Shown: positions 20,447-27,686 of the stretch, in pieces | How positions within the stretch are numbered: the first letter of the stretch is position 1 | Layout: every line of letters starts with the position of its first letter | NCBI RefSeq assembly: GCF_030295385.1 | Contig: NZ_AP027079.1 | Span: 1,984,001-2,048,000 of the forward strand | Length of the DNA stretch: 64,000 bases | Direction of reading: 5' to 3' | Origin: Geothrix oryzae | GTDB lineage: Bacteria > Acidobacteriota > Holophagae > Holophagales > Holophagaceae | The notes under the pieces: generated by a model | The model's database searches: none | What the model saw: only the letters and a program-made list of their open reading frames with translations | What the model was told of the DNA's origin: nothing | Made by a program: the position numbers and the translations under genes

Positions 20447-21076
20447 ATGCGCCTGTACCATTTCGTCGATAAGAATCACGGGCTCGATGATCTCCGAAAG
20501 CAGAGATTGAAAATTGCCCGTATTCATCAACTCAATGATCCTTTTGAATTCCTAGGCGTTGATCTCACGGAACCATTTTTCCGACAGGCCCTAGAAAAAT
20601 CAAAATGGGATCTCTCACAATCGAATGGACTCCTCTGCTTTAGCCATAATTGGAGTAATCCAGTTCTGTGGGGTCATTACGCAGACAAACATCGGGGCCT
20701 TTGCCTTGGCTTCGACCTTCCTGATGGCCTACCACAAGAAATCACCTACATAGCGAATCGGATGCCTCAACCAAAGCAGGTAGACGAGGCTTTCACTCGA
20801 AACCTACTGTTCACAAAATTCGATCATTGGCGATATGAAGAAGAATATCGCGTTTATGTCTCACTTGAAACTGATGAGGGCGGGCTGTTCTTCTCCGAAT
20901 TCGGGGAAAATCTCGTACTGCGGCAAGTGATTGTAGGTTGTGAATCTGATACGACACGCCACGAGCTTGAACTCGCACTCGGGGATCAGTCATCCAAGGT
21001 TTCCTTCATTAAAGCTCGGCTTGACTATCGAAAATTCTCCATGGTGCGCAACCATGATCACAATGCATTTGGGTAA
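20447..21076 (+). CDS. DUF2971 family protein (first cassette)
   Basis: 209 residues with the DUF2971 pattern: MRLYHFVDKNHGLDDLRKQRL, the conserved LNDPFEFLG, LLCFSHNWSNPVLWGHYADKHRGLCLGF split by a small turn, and HWRYEEEYRVYV. The function of the family is unknown; it is common in mobile and defence-associated DNA. The GC content is far below that of the flanking housekeeping genes, which indicates transfer. An attC-like repeat begins 20 bp after its stop. Confidence 0.85.
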   Translation: MRLYHFVDKNHGLDDLRKQRLKIARIHQLNDPFEFLGVDLTEPFFRQALEKSKWDLSQSNGLLCFSHNWSNPVLWGHYADKHRGLCLGFDLPDGLPQEITYIANRMPQPKQVDEAFTRNLLFTKFDHWRYEEEYRVYVSLETDEGGLFFSEFGENLVLRQVIVGCESDTTRHELELALGDQSSKVSFIKARLDYRKFSMVRNHDHNAFG

Positions 21077-21095
21077 TATCTATCAGCTCGGTTGG

Positions 21096-21219
21096 GCCTA
21101 ACCCTCCGCTCAACTCGGACCCCGCCTGCATTTCCTTCCGCTCTTTCTCCTCTTACCACTTCCTTGGCTCCGTTCAGCGCCTCGACGCAGGCGTGACCGC
21201 TTAGCCTCTTCCGTTATAC
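21096..21219 (+). repeat. attC-like cassette recombination site A
   Basis: A 124-bp element runs from GCCTAAC (an exact RYYYAAC core, 21096-21102) to GTTATAC (one mismatch to GTTRRRY, 21213-21219). The inner arms GCCTGC (21125-21130 region) and GCAGGC (21188-21193) are complementary, flanked by further imperfectly paired blocks. It follows a stop codon directly and matches site B at 47 of its first 53 bases. Confidence 0.7.
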
Positions 21220-21282
21220 GCTCGCAATCTGCCATCTCAATTATCGTTGTTATTCTATTCAACTAATTACCGGAGAGATCAA

Positions 21283-21888
21283 ATGGCGAACCGGGTGATT
21301 GCCGTTATTCCAGCCTTGCTCATGGCTCTTGGGCTGCGAGGCCAAGAAGGCCCCTCGCGGGTTGGATTTGCGGTGGGATACGCATCTCCGCAGGAGCTGC
21401 ATGCCGCAGCCGGGATCGCTGCTGGATTGAATGTACATTTCAATCAAGGGACCCCCGGGGAAGGCCGCCTTCGTCTTGAGGGAGTGAGCTTTGGTGTGAA
21501 AACGAAGCGCACATCGATAACCACGCTTGAGAGTCAAGGAAGCGCCTGGAGCGTTGGTTACGACTGGATGCCTGGCAATAGGAATGTTCGTGGAATTCTC
21601 GGAATCGGGGGCATGCATTGGTCTCAGAGATTAGTACAACAGGACATCATCAATGGGGTACCGGGCTTCAGAGCCTATGGTGGGACTAAATCGGGATTCT
21701 CTATCGTGCCAACCCTGGGTGCGCAAGTTCGGATCAACCCATACCTCTCAGTTGAAGCTCGTTATGTGATTGCTGCCAATATTGGTAATAACGGTAAATA
21801 TTACTTTACCTATTCTGAAAACAATGAAATTCGTGAAATGAGATATTTTGTTCTCGGTGTGGAACTGCGTTTCCCAAAGCTGCGATGA
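21283..21888 (+). CDS. Secreted beta-rich protein, possibly a small outer-membrane barrel (second cassette)
   Basis: 201 residues: a signal peptide (NRVIAVIPALLMALGLRGQE) followed by alternating beta strands rich in Gly, Tyr and aromatic residues. Strands such as SAWSVGYDWMPG, GILGIGGMHWSQR, VPTLGAQVRINPYLSVEARYV and the terminal REMRYFVLGVELRF end on an aromatic/basic residue, as in small OmpA/OmpW-like barrels. The ATG at 21283 is preceded by GGAGAG, which decided the start. GC content is low. No family is recognised. Confidence 0.7.
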   Translation: MANRVIAVIPALLMALGLRGQEGPSRVGFAVGYASPQELHAAAGIAAGLNVHFNQGTPGEGRLRLEGVSFGVKTKRTSITTLESQGSAWSVGYDWMPGNRNVRGILGIGGMHWSQRLVQQDIINGVPGFRAYGGTKSGFSIVPTLGAQVRINPYLSVEARYVIAANIGNNGKYYFTYSENNEIREMRYFVLGVELRFPKLR

Positions 21889-21922
21889 GCTGCACGATGA
21901 CCTGCAGTGACGAATCGGCTCG

Positions 21923-22047
21923 GCCTGATCCTCCCCTCAAGTCGGACCCCGCCTGCATTGCCTTCCGATCTTTCTTGCCTTCTCGGTTCTCAGGTCCCGC
22001 TCAGCAGCCCGGTGCAGGCCACGCCAGTTAGCTTCCTTCCATCGGCG
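21923..22047 (+). repeat. attC-like cassette recombination site B
   Basis: A 125-bp element aligns end to end with site A. It begins GCCTGAT where A has GCCTAAC, shares the block TCGGACCCCGCCTGCATT exactly except one base, and has the GCTCAGC and GTGCAGGCC counterparts in the 3' half. The terminal core is degenerate (ATCGGCG in place of GTTATAC). It starts 35 bp after the second cassette's stop and ends 16 bp before the next ATG. Confidence 0.65.
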
Positions 22048-22062
22048 TTCCACAGAGGTTCC

Positions 22063-22488
22063 ATGCTTCCCTGGCTCTCATCTCCCATGCTGCTGGTTGC
22101 CTTGACGCAGCAGAGTGCGCAATTGCCCCCCATGGGCAACACCCCTCAGGAGCGCTCCTCGCAGGTGGTCCGGTTGGAGCAGGCCAAAGACTACAAAGGC
22201 CTTGCTGCTCACGCCCGAGCCTGGATCGACCAGCACCCCGATGACGCGGAGGCTTGGACCTCCCTTGGGGTCGCCCAGTTCAACCTTCACGAGGAAGCCG
22301 GAGCCCTTGAGAGCCTTTCCAAGGCCGTGACCCTCAAGCCCGATCTGAAGCGGGCCTGGTACATCCTCGGGCAGATCCATCACCAACGACACGACCAGCC
22401 TGCGACCATGAATTGCTATCACCAACTCCAGAAGCTCGATGCCGGGCTTGCCAGGCACTTCTATCGAAATGTCCTCGGTCGCTGGTAA
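22063..22488 (+). CDS. Small TPR protein (third cassette)
   Basis: 141 residues. The N-terminus MLPWLSSPMLLVALTQQSAQ looks like a signal peptide. About three tetratricopeptide repeats follow (YKGLAAHARAWIDQHPDDAE; AWTSLGVAQFNLHEEAGALES; AWYILGQIHHQRHDQPATM), and the protein ends in LGRW. TPRs mediate protein binding; no partner is evident. The ATG at 22063 follows AGAGG. The stop codon lies inside the next attC-like repeat, as is usual in cassettes. Confidence 0.75.
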   Translation: MLPWLSSPMLLVALTQQSAQLPPMGNTPQERSSQVVRLEQAKDYKGLAAHARAWIDQHPDDAEAWTSLGVAQFNLHEEAGALESLSKAVTLKPDLKRAWYILGQIHHQRHDQPATMNCYHQLQKLDAGLARHFYRNVLGRW

Positions 22489-22581
22489 CTTGCGCCGATC
22501 TTGCTCTTTCTCGATTTTCTGATTCTCGGCTCCGCTCAGCGCCTCGGCGCAGACGGGTCCAGTTCACTTCATCCGTCAGGT
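22482..22581 (+). repeat. attC-like cassette recombination site C
   Basis: A roughly 100-bp element begins at TGGTAAC, overlapping the TPR stop, and ends at GTCAGGT (22575-22581), one mismatch from GTTRRRY. TGCGCC (22491-22496) pairs with GGCGCA (22546-22551). Its 3' half, with TCCGCTCAGCGCCTCGGCGC, closely matches site A. The 5' half has diverged or shortened. Confidence 0.6.
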
Positions 22582-22598
22582 ATTCTCCCGGAAGCTCC

Positions 22599-23096
22599 AT
22601 GGCCCTCGATCCCATGTCCAAGCAAGTTCTAGGCTTCTTTGGGTGGCTCGGTATCTGCTTCCTGGCCGCGGCACTTGGCGCACTCGCCTCCGTGCAAGCG
22701 GGGGCCTTCTATCAGTCCCTCGTTCGCCCCCATTGGGCACCGCCTGGCTGGCTGTTTGGCCCTGTCTGGACTGTTCTCTACATCCTCATGGCCATTTCAG
22801 CCTGGCTCGTATGGCGTGAGCACGGCTTTCGGAAAGCTGGTCTTGCGCTGTCTCTATTTCTTGTCCAATTAGCGGTGAACGCTTTATGGACTTGGTTGTT
22901 CTTTGTTTGGCGCCTGGGCAGCCTGGCCTTTGCCGAGATCCTCATGCTGTGGTTGCTGATCCTCGCCACGGCCTGGATGTTCGGGCGTCGAAGCCGTGTT
23001 GCCGGGGCTCTGCTTCTCCCTTATCTGGCCTGGGTATCGTTCGCCTCCGTCCTCACATGGGCCGTGTGGAGAAGCAATCTCCACACCCTCGGCTGA
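22599..23096 (+). CDS. tspO: TspO/MBR family membrane protein (fourth cassette)
   Basis: 165 residues with five predicted membrane helices and the TspO signature: the YQSLVRPHWAPPGWLFGPVW loop, then TVLYILMAISAWLVWR, then VNALWTWLFFVWRLGSLAFA. TspO proteins bind porphyrins and other small ligands and can act in stress or tetrapyrrole handling. The length fits (about 150-170). The start at 22599 lies 17 bp after the site C core. Its TGA overlaps the GGCTGAC opening of the next repeat. Confidence 0.9.
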   Translation: MALDPMSKQVLGFFGWLGICFLAAALGALASVQAGAFYQSLVRPHWAPPGWLFGPVWTVLYILMAISAWLVWREHGFRKAGLALSLFLVQLAVNALWTWLFFVWRLGSLAFAEILMLWLLILATAWMFGRRSRVAGALLLPYLAWVSFASVLTWAVWRSNLHTLG

Positions 23097-23120
23097 CCCT
23101 CCGCTCAGCCCGGCCCCACC
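23091..23120 (+). repeat. 5' half of an attC-like site
   Basis: GGCTGACCCTCCGCTCAGCC and the following CGGCCCC correspond to the opening of site A (GCCTAACCCTCCGCTCAACT). I could not find a convincing 3' half immediately downstream, so the site is truncated or strongly diverged. Confidence 0.45.
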
Positions 23121-23147
23121 GACCTTCGACGGGCTCGATGCCCTGTC

Positions 23148-23285
23148 CTACTTTTTCTTCTTGGCGGGAAAGAGCGCAGCTTTTGCCAGGGGTTCAGCAA
23201 GCTTGCCGCTGAGTTCCGCGCCACGATGGGTGGCGCCGTGGATCACCGTCGGTTTGGCCTTCTTCGGTTTCTTGTCGTTCGACAT
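23148..23285 (-). CDS. Lys-rich 45-residue protein on the opposite strand of the array
   Basis: The short minus-strand frame begins MSNDKKPKKAKPTVIHG and ends FPAKKKK. It is basic at both ends with a plausible central helix (AELSGKLAEPLAKAALF). It is preceded by GGAAAG about ten bases before the ATG. It lies after the half attC site and runs against the other cassettes. No family is recognised; the even composition and clean start/stop favour a real gene, but chance cannot be excluded. Confidence 0.5.
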   Translation of the reverse strand: MSNDKKPKKAKPTVIHGATHRGAELSGKLAEPLAKAALFPAKKKK

Positions 23286-23612
23286 GGCCGTTCTTTCCGA
23301 GCGTCGGCAATTCGAGACCGGGCTCCTTGTCCATCATGGGCTCGATTCCCGATGGCGCTCGGTATTTCGCCTGGAAGGGTTTGCCCTCTGGTTGGTGAAG
23401 TCAGCGCCGGTGCGCCGCGCGGCGCATCGCCCTCCGCACGAGTCCCCCCAACCATCCCATCCATGGCATCCGCGTCCGGTACGAAAGGCCCGGTCAACCG
23501 CATCCTCATGTGCCTTGGCGGAAGATCCGGGCCGTAAAGGCTTTCGTTCATTGGTGAAGCTGCGCGAAATGCCTATGTTATGCATCGGCGAAAGCCACAC
23601 GAGGAGGGCGAT
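23286..23612. other. 327-bp region without a convincing gene, ending in a GTTRRRY-like core
   Basis: No frame here looks protein-like on either strand. GGCCCGG (23487-23493) pairs with CCGGGCC (23527-23533). GTTATGC at 23577-23583 is one mismatch from GTTRRRY and stands 30 bp before the DUF2188 start. This stretch may be the remnant of the fourth cassette's attC and a promoter for the small reverse gene. Confidence 0.5.
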
Positions 23613-23837
23613 ATGAAAAACTATCACCTCGCCAAGGAAGGAAACGCCTGGGCCCTCAAGCCTGAAGGCGGCCGTCGGCCCGTGGTCCACGCGGCGACCA
23701 AGGCGGAAGCCATCGGGCAGACGCGGGTCTACATGCAGCAGCATGCGGGCTCGGTGAAGATCCACAAGGAGGATGGCCAGATCCAGGAGGAACGGACCTA
23801 TCCGAGGTCCATGGATCCCCGGCGCATCAAGAGCTGA
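23613..23837 (+). CDS. DUF2188 domain protein
   Basis: 74 residues carrying the DUF2188 pattern: MKNYHLAKEGNAWALKPEGG, then ATKAEAIGQTRVYMQ, then VKIHKEDGQIQEERTYPR. This small alpha/beta domain is widespread in bacteria and of unknown function. The ATG at 23613 is chosen because GAGGAGG lies just upstream; an earlier ATG at 23580 falls in the GTTATGC core. It is probably the last cassette, since normal chromosomal composition resumes after it. Confidence 0.8.
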   Translation: MKNYHLAKEGNAWALKPEGGRRPVVHAATKAEAIGQTRVYMQQHAGSVKIHKEDGQIQEERTYPRSMDPRRIKS

Positions 23838-23896
23838 AGCCTGATCCATCCCCAGCGGTCCCCAGGTGCAGGTCCCGGCCCGGGTAGCATGGGTTT

Positions 23897-24442
23897 ATGC
23901 TCGCAGTCCTCCTCCTCTTCCTGCTTCCCATCGGGGGCGGGATCCCGGCCGGAGTGCTGCTGGCGCAGTCGAAGGGGCTGGGCTGGGGACCGACGGCGGG
24001 GCTGTACCTCGTGTCGGACCTGATCCTGGCCCTGGCCTTCGAGCCCGTGCTCCGGGGCCTGGTCTCCCTGGCCCGGCACAGTTCCTTCTTGGCCCGATTC
24101 GGCGCCGCCCTGAGGGCCGCCATGGCCCGCAGCGCAGCCCAGGTCGGCGGCCCGGGCATGGGGCCCATCGCCCTCGTCATGGTCGCGTTCGGGGTGGATC
24201 CCATGACGGGCCGCAGTGCGGCCCTGGCTGCGGGTCACGGTTTCCTGGCGGGCTGGGCCATCGCCATCGCGGGCGATCTGCTCTACTACGCCGTGGTGGC
24301 CCTCGCCACCCTGCGTCTCCATGCCTGGCTGAAGCATCCCGAAGCCACCGTCTGGATCATCCTCGCGGCCATGCTGCTGCTCCCGGCCCTCGTACGCCGG
24401 TTCCGCCCGGGGCGGCCCGCCGTCCCTGCCGCCGGGATCTGA
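23897..24442 (+). CDS. Multi-pass membrane protein of unknown function
   Basis: 181 residues with about four or five hydrophobic helices. They include LAVLLLFLLPIGGGIPAGVLL, a LYLVSDLILALAFEPVL helix, GPIALVMVAFGV, and the C-terminal WAIAIAGDLLYYAVVAL and IILAAMLLLPALVRR. A polar VGGPGMGP loop lies mid-protein. It loosely resembles small-multidrug-export or DedA-like proteins, but no signature settles this. It lies alone after the cassette array; an in-frame ATG does not exist further upstream in good context. Confidence 0.7.
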   Translation: MLAVLLLFLLPIGGGIPAGVLLAQSKGLGWGPTAGLYLVSDLILALAFEPVLRGLVSLARHSSFLARFGAALRAAMARSAAQVGGPGMGPIALVMVAFGVDPMTGRSAALAAGHGFLAGWAIAIAGDLLYYAVVALATLRLHAWLKHPEATVWIILAAMLLLPALVRRFRPGRPAVPAAGI

Positions 24443-24507
24443 ACCGCCGGGGATTCGGCTACCGTGTCCTCTGACCCTGAGCGCCACCCCGCCCGCCGGA
24501 GACCGCC

Positions 24508-25071
24508 ATGCGCCGCCTGAACCCGCCCTTCGCCCTGACCCTGAGCCTGGCCCTGAGCCTGGCCCTGAATCTGGCCTTGAGCTTGGCCAGCACCCCGGGC
24601 CGCGCCTTCGCGCCCCCACCCCCACCTTCACCCGCCTCACCCGCGCCCGCCCCCACACCCGCGGCGGTCCCCCTGCCCTCCGTGGCGCTGCCGCCGGACC
24701 TCGACCGCGTGCTCCGCGACTACGAGACGGCCTGGCAGCATCGCAATGCCGCGGCCCTGGCCGACCTCTTCGCCGAGGACGGCTTCGTGCTGGCCCAGGG
24801 CAAACCGCCGGTCCGCGGCCGGGCCGCGATCCGGGAGGCCTACGCCGATGCGGGCGGGGCGCTGTCCCTGCGCGCCCTGGCCTATGCCACCGAGGGGCCT
24901 CTCGGCTACATCCTCGGGGGCTTCACCCGCCGGGCCGGGGAGCCCGACGCCGGCAAGTTCGTGCTGACCCTCCGGCGCGGCGCCGGAGGCCGGTGGCTCA
25001 TCGTGTCCGACATGGACAACCCCAATCACCCGCCCCGGCGGATGGGTCCGCCGCCGGAGGTGGTGCGATGA
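24508..25071 (+). CDS. Secreted SnoaL/NTF2-like (DUF4440-type) protein
   Basis: 187 residues: a signal peptide whose hydrophobic core is repetitive (LSLALSLALNLALSLAS), a Pro/Ala-rich linker to about residue 60, then an NTF2-like cone domain. The domain shows LDRVLRDYETAWQHRNAAALADLF, AEDGFVLAQGKPPVRGRAAIREAY split by short turns, and GGRWLIVSDMDNPN. The family often binds or isomerises small hydrophobic compounds; the substrate is unknown. It overlaps the next NTF2-like gene by four bases (ATGA), so the pair is co-translated. Confidence 0.8.
   Translation: MRRLNPPFALTLSLALSLALNLALSLASTPGRAFAPPPPPSPASPAPAPTPAAVPLPSVALPPDLDRVLRDYETAWQHRNAAALADLFAEDGFVLAQGKPPVRGRAAIREAYADAGGALSLRALAYATEGPLGYILGGFTRRAGEPDAGKFVLTLRRGAGGRWLIVSDMDNPNHPPRRMGPPPEVVR
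24541..24588 (+). repeat. Four tandem 12-bp units inside a signal-peptide coding region
   Basis: CTGAGCCTGGCC occurs twice exactly (24541-24564), then CTGAATCTGGCC and TTGAGCTTGGCC (24565-24588). Each unit encodes Leu-Ser/Asn-Leu-Ala, so copy-number change keeps the frame. Confidence 0.85.
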
Positions 25072-25427
25072 CGCCGAAGGCCCGCGTGGCCGCCTGGGTC
25101 GAGGCCTTCAACCGCGGCGATGCCGATGCCCTGGCCGCGATGTACCACGCGGACGCGGTGAACCACCAGGTGGCGGAATCCCCGGTGGTGGGCCGGGAGG
25201 CGATCCACGCCATGTTCGCCCGGGAGTTCGCCGCCGCTGAGATGGTCTGCCTCGTGGAGAACCTCTTCGAGGACGGCGAGTGGGCCATCCTCGAGTGGCG
25301 CGACCCCCTGGGCCTGCGCGGCTGCGGCTTCTTCCGCGTGGTCGGCGGGCTGATCGCCTTCCAACGCGGCTACTGGGACAAGCTCAGCTTCCTCCGCCAG
25401 CACGGCCTGCCCATTCCGCCGAACTGA
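25068..25427 (+). CDS. NTF2-like / SnoaL-like protein
   Basis: 119 residues forming one NTF2-like domain: VAAWVEAFNRGDADALAAMY, HADAVNHQVAESPVVGREAI, the FAREFAAAEMVCLVENLFEDG helix-strand, and the closing strand FFRVVGGLIAFQRGYWDKLSF. Such proteins are steroid-isomerase-like or polyketide cyclase-like enzymes, or ligand binders. It has no signal peptide, unlike its partner upstream, so it is cytosolic. The start codon overlaps the upstream stop. Confidence 0.85.
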   Translation: MTPKARVAAWVEAFNRGDADALAAMYHADAVNHQVAESPVVGREAIHAMFAREFAAAEMVCLVENLFEDGEWAILEWRDPLGLRGCGFFRVVGGLIAFQRGYWDKLSFLRQHGLPIPPN

Positions 25428-25509
25428 GGGCGGACGGCCATCCCGGGTGGTGTGGGATCCGCCGCGCCCCCCGCTCGATGCGGCTATGGTCTTCCTGCAG
25501 GAGTCGCCG

Positions 25510-25914
25510 GTGCCCACAGATCACGAAGAAGCCTTTGCCAAGGCCTTTCTCCCCTCGGAGAAGCGGGCGCGGTTCACCCAGCTCCTCGCCCAGCCCAAGC
25601 GGCGCAAGGAGGTCCTCGGCCAGCTGAGCCGCGGCCTGCCCTATCTGCCGGAATTCGCCTCCGAGGTGCCGGGGCCGAAGGACTTTCCCGAGGAACTGGA
25701 AAAGCTCCTCGCGGCCCGGGGCGCGGGTCCGACCTGCCATGTGATCGCCGATGGGCTGAAGGCCGATGGCCGGGAGCTGCCGCTGCGCGAGGCCCTGCGC
25801 CTGGTCTGTCTGCATGGACCCGGCGCCATCCTGTCGTGCATTCCGGGTCGCCTCGCCTACTACAAGCCGCAGTCCCCCGGACTAGGCATCCTGCTTGAGC
25901 GGCCGCGCCCCTGA
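25510..25914 (+). CDS. Conserved-looking hypothetical protein
   Basis: 134 residues from a GTG that follows AGGAG at six bases. An ATG at 25486 would extend it by eight residues but has no ribosome site. The sequence opens VPTDHEEAFAKAFLPSEKRARF and has a charged helical first half with an AQPKRRKEVLGQL segment. The second half (TCHVIADGLKADGRELPLREAL, then GAILSCIPGRLAYYKPQSPG) has a single mid-length beta pattern. No family is recognised. It is soluble and has no signal peptide. The 3' end overlaps the convergent TPR gene by 33 bp. Confidence 0.65.
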   Translation: MPTDHEEAFAKAFLPSEKRARFTQLLAQPKRRKEVLGQLSRGLPYLPEFASEVPGPKDFPEELEKLLAARGAGPTCHVIADGLKADGRELPLREALRLVCLHGPGAILSCIPGRLAYYKPQSPGLGILLERPRP

Positions 25915-26679
25915 GGCAGAGGCCGCGAGGACGGCCTGCTTCAGGTCGGGACGGATGGCGATGCGGGCGGCCTCGGCGCGGTCCAGGTCGGCGCGGGCCT
26001 GCGCATAGGCCCCGGCCTCCCACTGCAGGCTGATGAGGTTGTTCCAGGCGCCGCCGTGGGCGGGATCCGTCTGCACCGCCTGCCGGTACTGATCCAGCGC
26101 CTCGCTCCGGCGGCCCAGGCGGTAGAGGCAGTTCCCGTGCAGGAAGGCGTACTCCGCGGGGAGGCCGAAGGGATTCTCCCGGTCGTGGAGATGCCCCTTC
26201 CTCGCCTCGTAGTAGTCCAGCGCGTTCTGTTTGCTGCGGAACAGCGGAGCCGTGCACCCGCTGGGGTCGGCCCCCCGGGAGTAGAGGTTGTCCAGGCTGG
26301 CCCGCATGGCCTGCTCTTCCGCCTCCACCTGGGCCTTCATGGCCGCCATCTCGTCGCGGTAGAGGTGATCCAGTTCCGCCAAGCTCCGACGGGCGACCTC
26401 GAGGTGCCCCAGCGCTCCGGTGAAATCCTTCGCCTCGTAGGCCATCCGGGCCAGGAGGAAATGGGCCTCGAAGTGCTCCGGAACCTTCGCCAGGCAGGGT
26501 TCCAGCAGCCGCTGCGCCTCCCCGAAGCGGCGCGCGGCCACGGCGCGGCCCGCCTGTTCCACCGTGCCGTTCAGCGCGAGGTACCGAAGGAAGATCGAGG
26601 TGTCGCGGGCCTCCTGCGCCCGCAGGCCCGCGACGAGCAGGAGGCCCAGCAGGAGGGGGGAACATCGTCGAAGGGTCAT
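25882..26679 (-). CDS. Secreted TPR protein
   Basis: 265 residues with a signal peptide (RRCSPLLLGLLLVAGLRAQE) and several tetratricopeptide repeats. One group spans about 45-110 (RFGEAQRLLEPCLAKVPEHFE; AHFLLARMAYEAKDFTGALGH) and another about 190-245 (AEYAFLHGNCLYRLGRRSEAL; AWNNLISLQWEAGAYAQARAD). A helix rich in Met/Glu/Ala lies between. It probably acts in the periplasm as a binding scaffold. It lies directly downstream of the CadC-like regulator gene on the same strand, so the two may be co-transcribed. The ATG at 26679 is chosen for the signal peptide. Confidence 0.75.
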   Translation of the reverse strand: MTLRRCSPLLLGLLLVAGLRAQEARDTSIFLRYLALNGTVEQAGRAVAARRFGEAQRLLEPCLAKVPEHFEAHFLLARMAYEAKDFTGALGHLEVARRSLAELDHLYRDEMAAMKAQVEAEEQAMRASLDNLYSRGADPSGCTAPLFRSKQNALDYYEARKGHLHDRENPFGLPAEYAFLHGNCLYRLGRRSEALDQYRQAVQTDPAHGGAWNNLISLQWEAGAYAQARADLDRAEAARIAIRPDLKQAVLAASASGARPLKQDA

Positions 26680-26735
26680 GGCAGGCGACGGAACTCCAGT
26701 AGGGAAACGGCCCACTCCGCCAGTCTAGGCCCTTT

Positions 26736-27686
26736 TCATGGCCTGTCCCGGCCTCCGGCGGCGGCTCCGGCCGCCGGGATGGGCTTGGCGCCCTGCGGCG
26801 GCAGCGCTCGGTCCGGCGCCCGGCCCAGCGCCTGATGCACGAGATAGGCGGCGATCTCCCGGTGCGCCTCGTGGAGGTTCTCGGGGCTGGAGCGGAAGGC
26901 CTGGTCCCCCAGGCCCTGCCCGCCCCGACCGGCCAGCTGCACGGCGATCCGGTAGCCCTGGGCATCCCGGGCCAGGGTCCAGGTCAGTACCAGGTCGGCG
27001 TCCGCGGCCCCTCCGGCGGCCTGCGCGCCCCGGGGACCGGGCACCATTGGCGGGAGGACCCGCAGGTCCCGGGAGGCCGCCAGATCCTGCGCCACCTGGC
27101 GGCCCAGGGCCGAGGCGTAATAGTCCACGGCGGGATCCCCGGTGACATTCACCAGAGGGGTGAGAGCCACCGTCGGCGTGCGGGGGCGGAAAGCGCCCCA
27201 GACGAGGGCTCCCGCCCCGAGGAGGGCGAGGCCCAGCGCTCCGGCCATCCAGGCCTTGCCCGGCCCCCACCATCGGCGGGCGGGCAGGGCCAGACGCGGG
27301 GCCCAGCCCGAGTCCGGCCGGTGGACCGGCATGGGGAAGGAAGCCGAGGGGGGCCGGGGGTTCCCGGGCAGCGGCGTCACCCGGCCCACGAAGCGGTAGC
27401 CCTTCCGGGGCACGGTCTCGATGAACTGGGGCCGCTCGGCGGAGTCACCGAGGACCTGCCGGAGCCGCCAGGCGGCCGCATTGAGGCCATCCTCGAACCC
27501 CACATGGATGTCGCCGGTCCAGACCCGCTTCTGGAGCTCTTCGCGCCCCACCAGCTGCCCCGGCCGCTCCAGCAGGCAGAGCAGGAGCTTGAGGGGCTGC
27601 TCCTGGATGCGCAGGCAGGCCCCGGCCTTCCAGAGTTCGCCGGAGGTCGGGTCCAGCTCAAAGTCGCCAAAAGCCAAGCGGGCCAT
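26736..27686 (-). CDS. CadC-like membrane-bound winged-helix transcriptional regulator
   Basis: 316 residues: an OmpR/PhoB-type DNA-binding domain at about 1-100 (MARLAFGDFELDPTSGEL, QEQPLKLLLCLLERPGQLV, ETVPRKGYRFVG), a Pro-rich linker and one membrane helix at about 145-165 (AWMAGALGLALLGAGALVWG). A periplasmic domain of about 150 residues starts with PRTPTVALTPLVNVTGDPAV. This is the CadC/ToxR architecture: a one-component sensor that binds DNA from the membrane. The ATG is preceded by AAGGGG. It is divergent from the secreted protein at 27947, with 260 bp between the starts. Confidence 0.85.
   Translation of the reverse strand: MARLAFGDFELDPTSGELWKAGACLRIQEQPLKLLLCLLERPGQLVGREELQKRVWTGDIHVGFEDGLNAAAWRLRQVLGDSAERPQFIETVPRKGYRFVGRVTPLPGNPRPPSASFPMPVHRPDSGWAPRLALPARRWWGPGKAWMAGALGLALLGAGALVWGAFRPRTPTVALTPLVNVTGDPAVDYYASALGRQVAQDLAASRDLRVLPPMVPGPRGAQAAGGAADADLVLTWTLARDAQGYRIAVQLAGRGGQGLGDQAFRSSPENLHEAHREIAAYLVHQALGRAPDRALPPQGAKPIPAAGAAAGGRDRP

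Noticed and set aside
23226-23537. Plus-strand frames across the end of the cassette array
   Set aside because: Their products are unstructured, lack ribosome sites, and overlap the better-supported small minus-strand gene.
20434-23583. A CRISPR array, suggested by regularly placed repeats
   Set aside because: Repeats are over 100 bp, few, imperfect and separated by genes of 0.5-0.8 kb; there are no cas genes.
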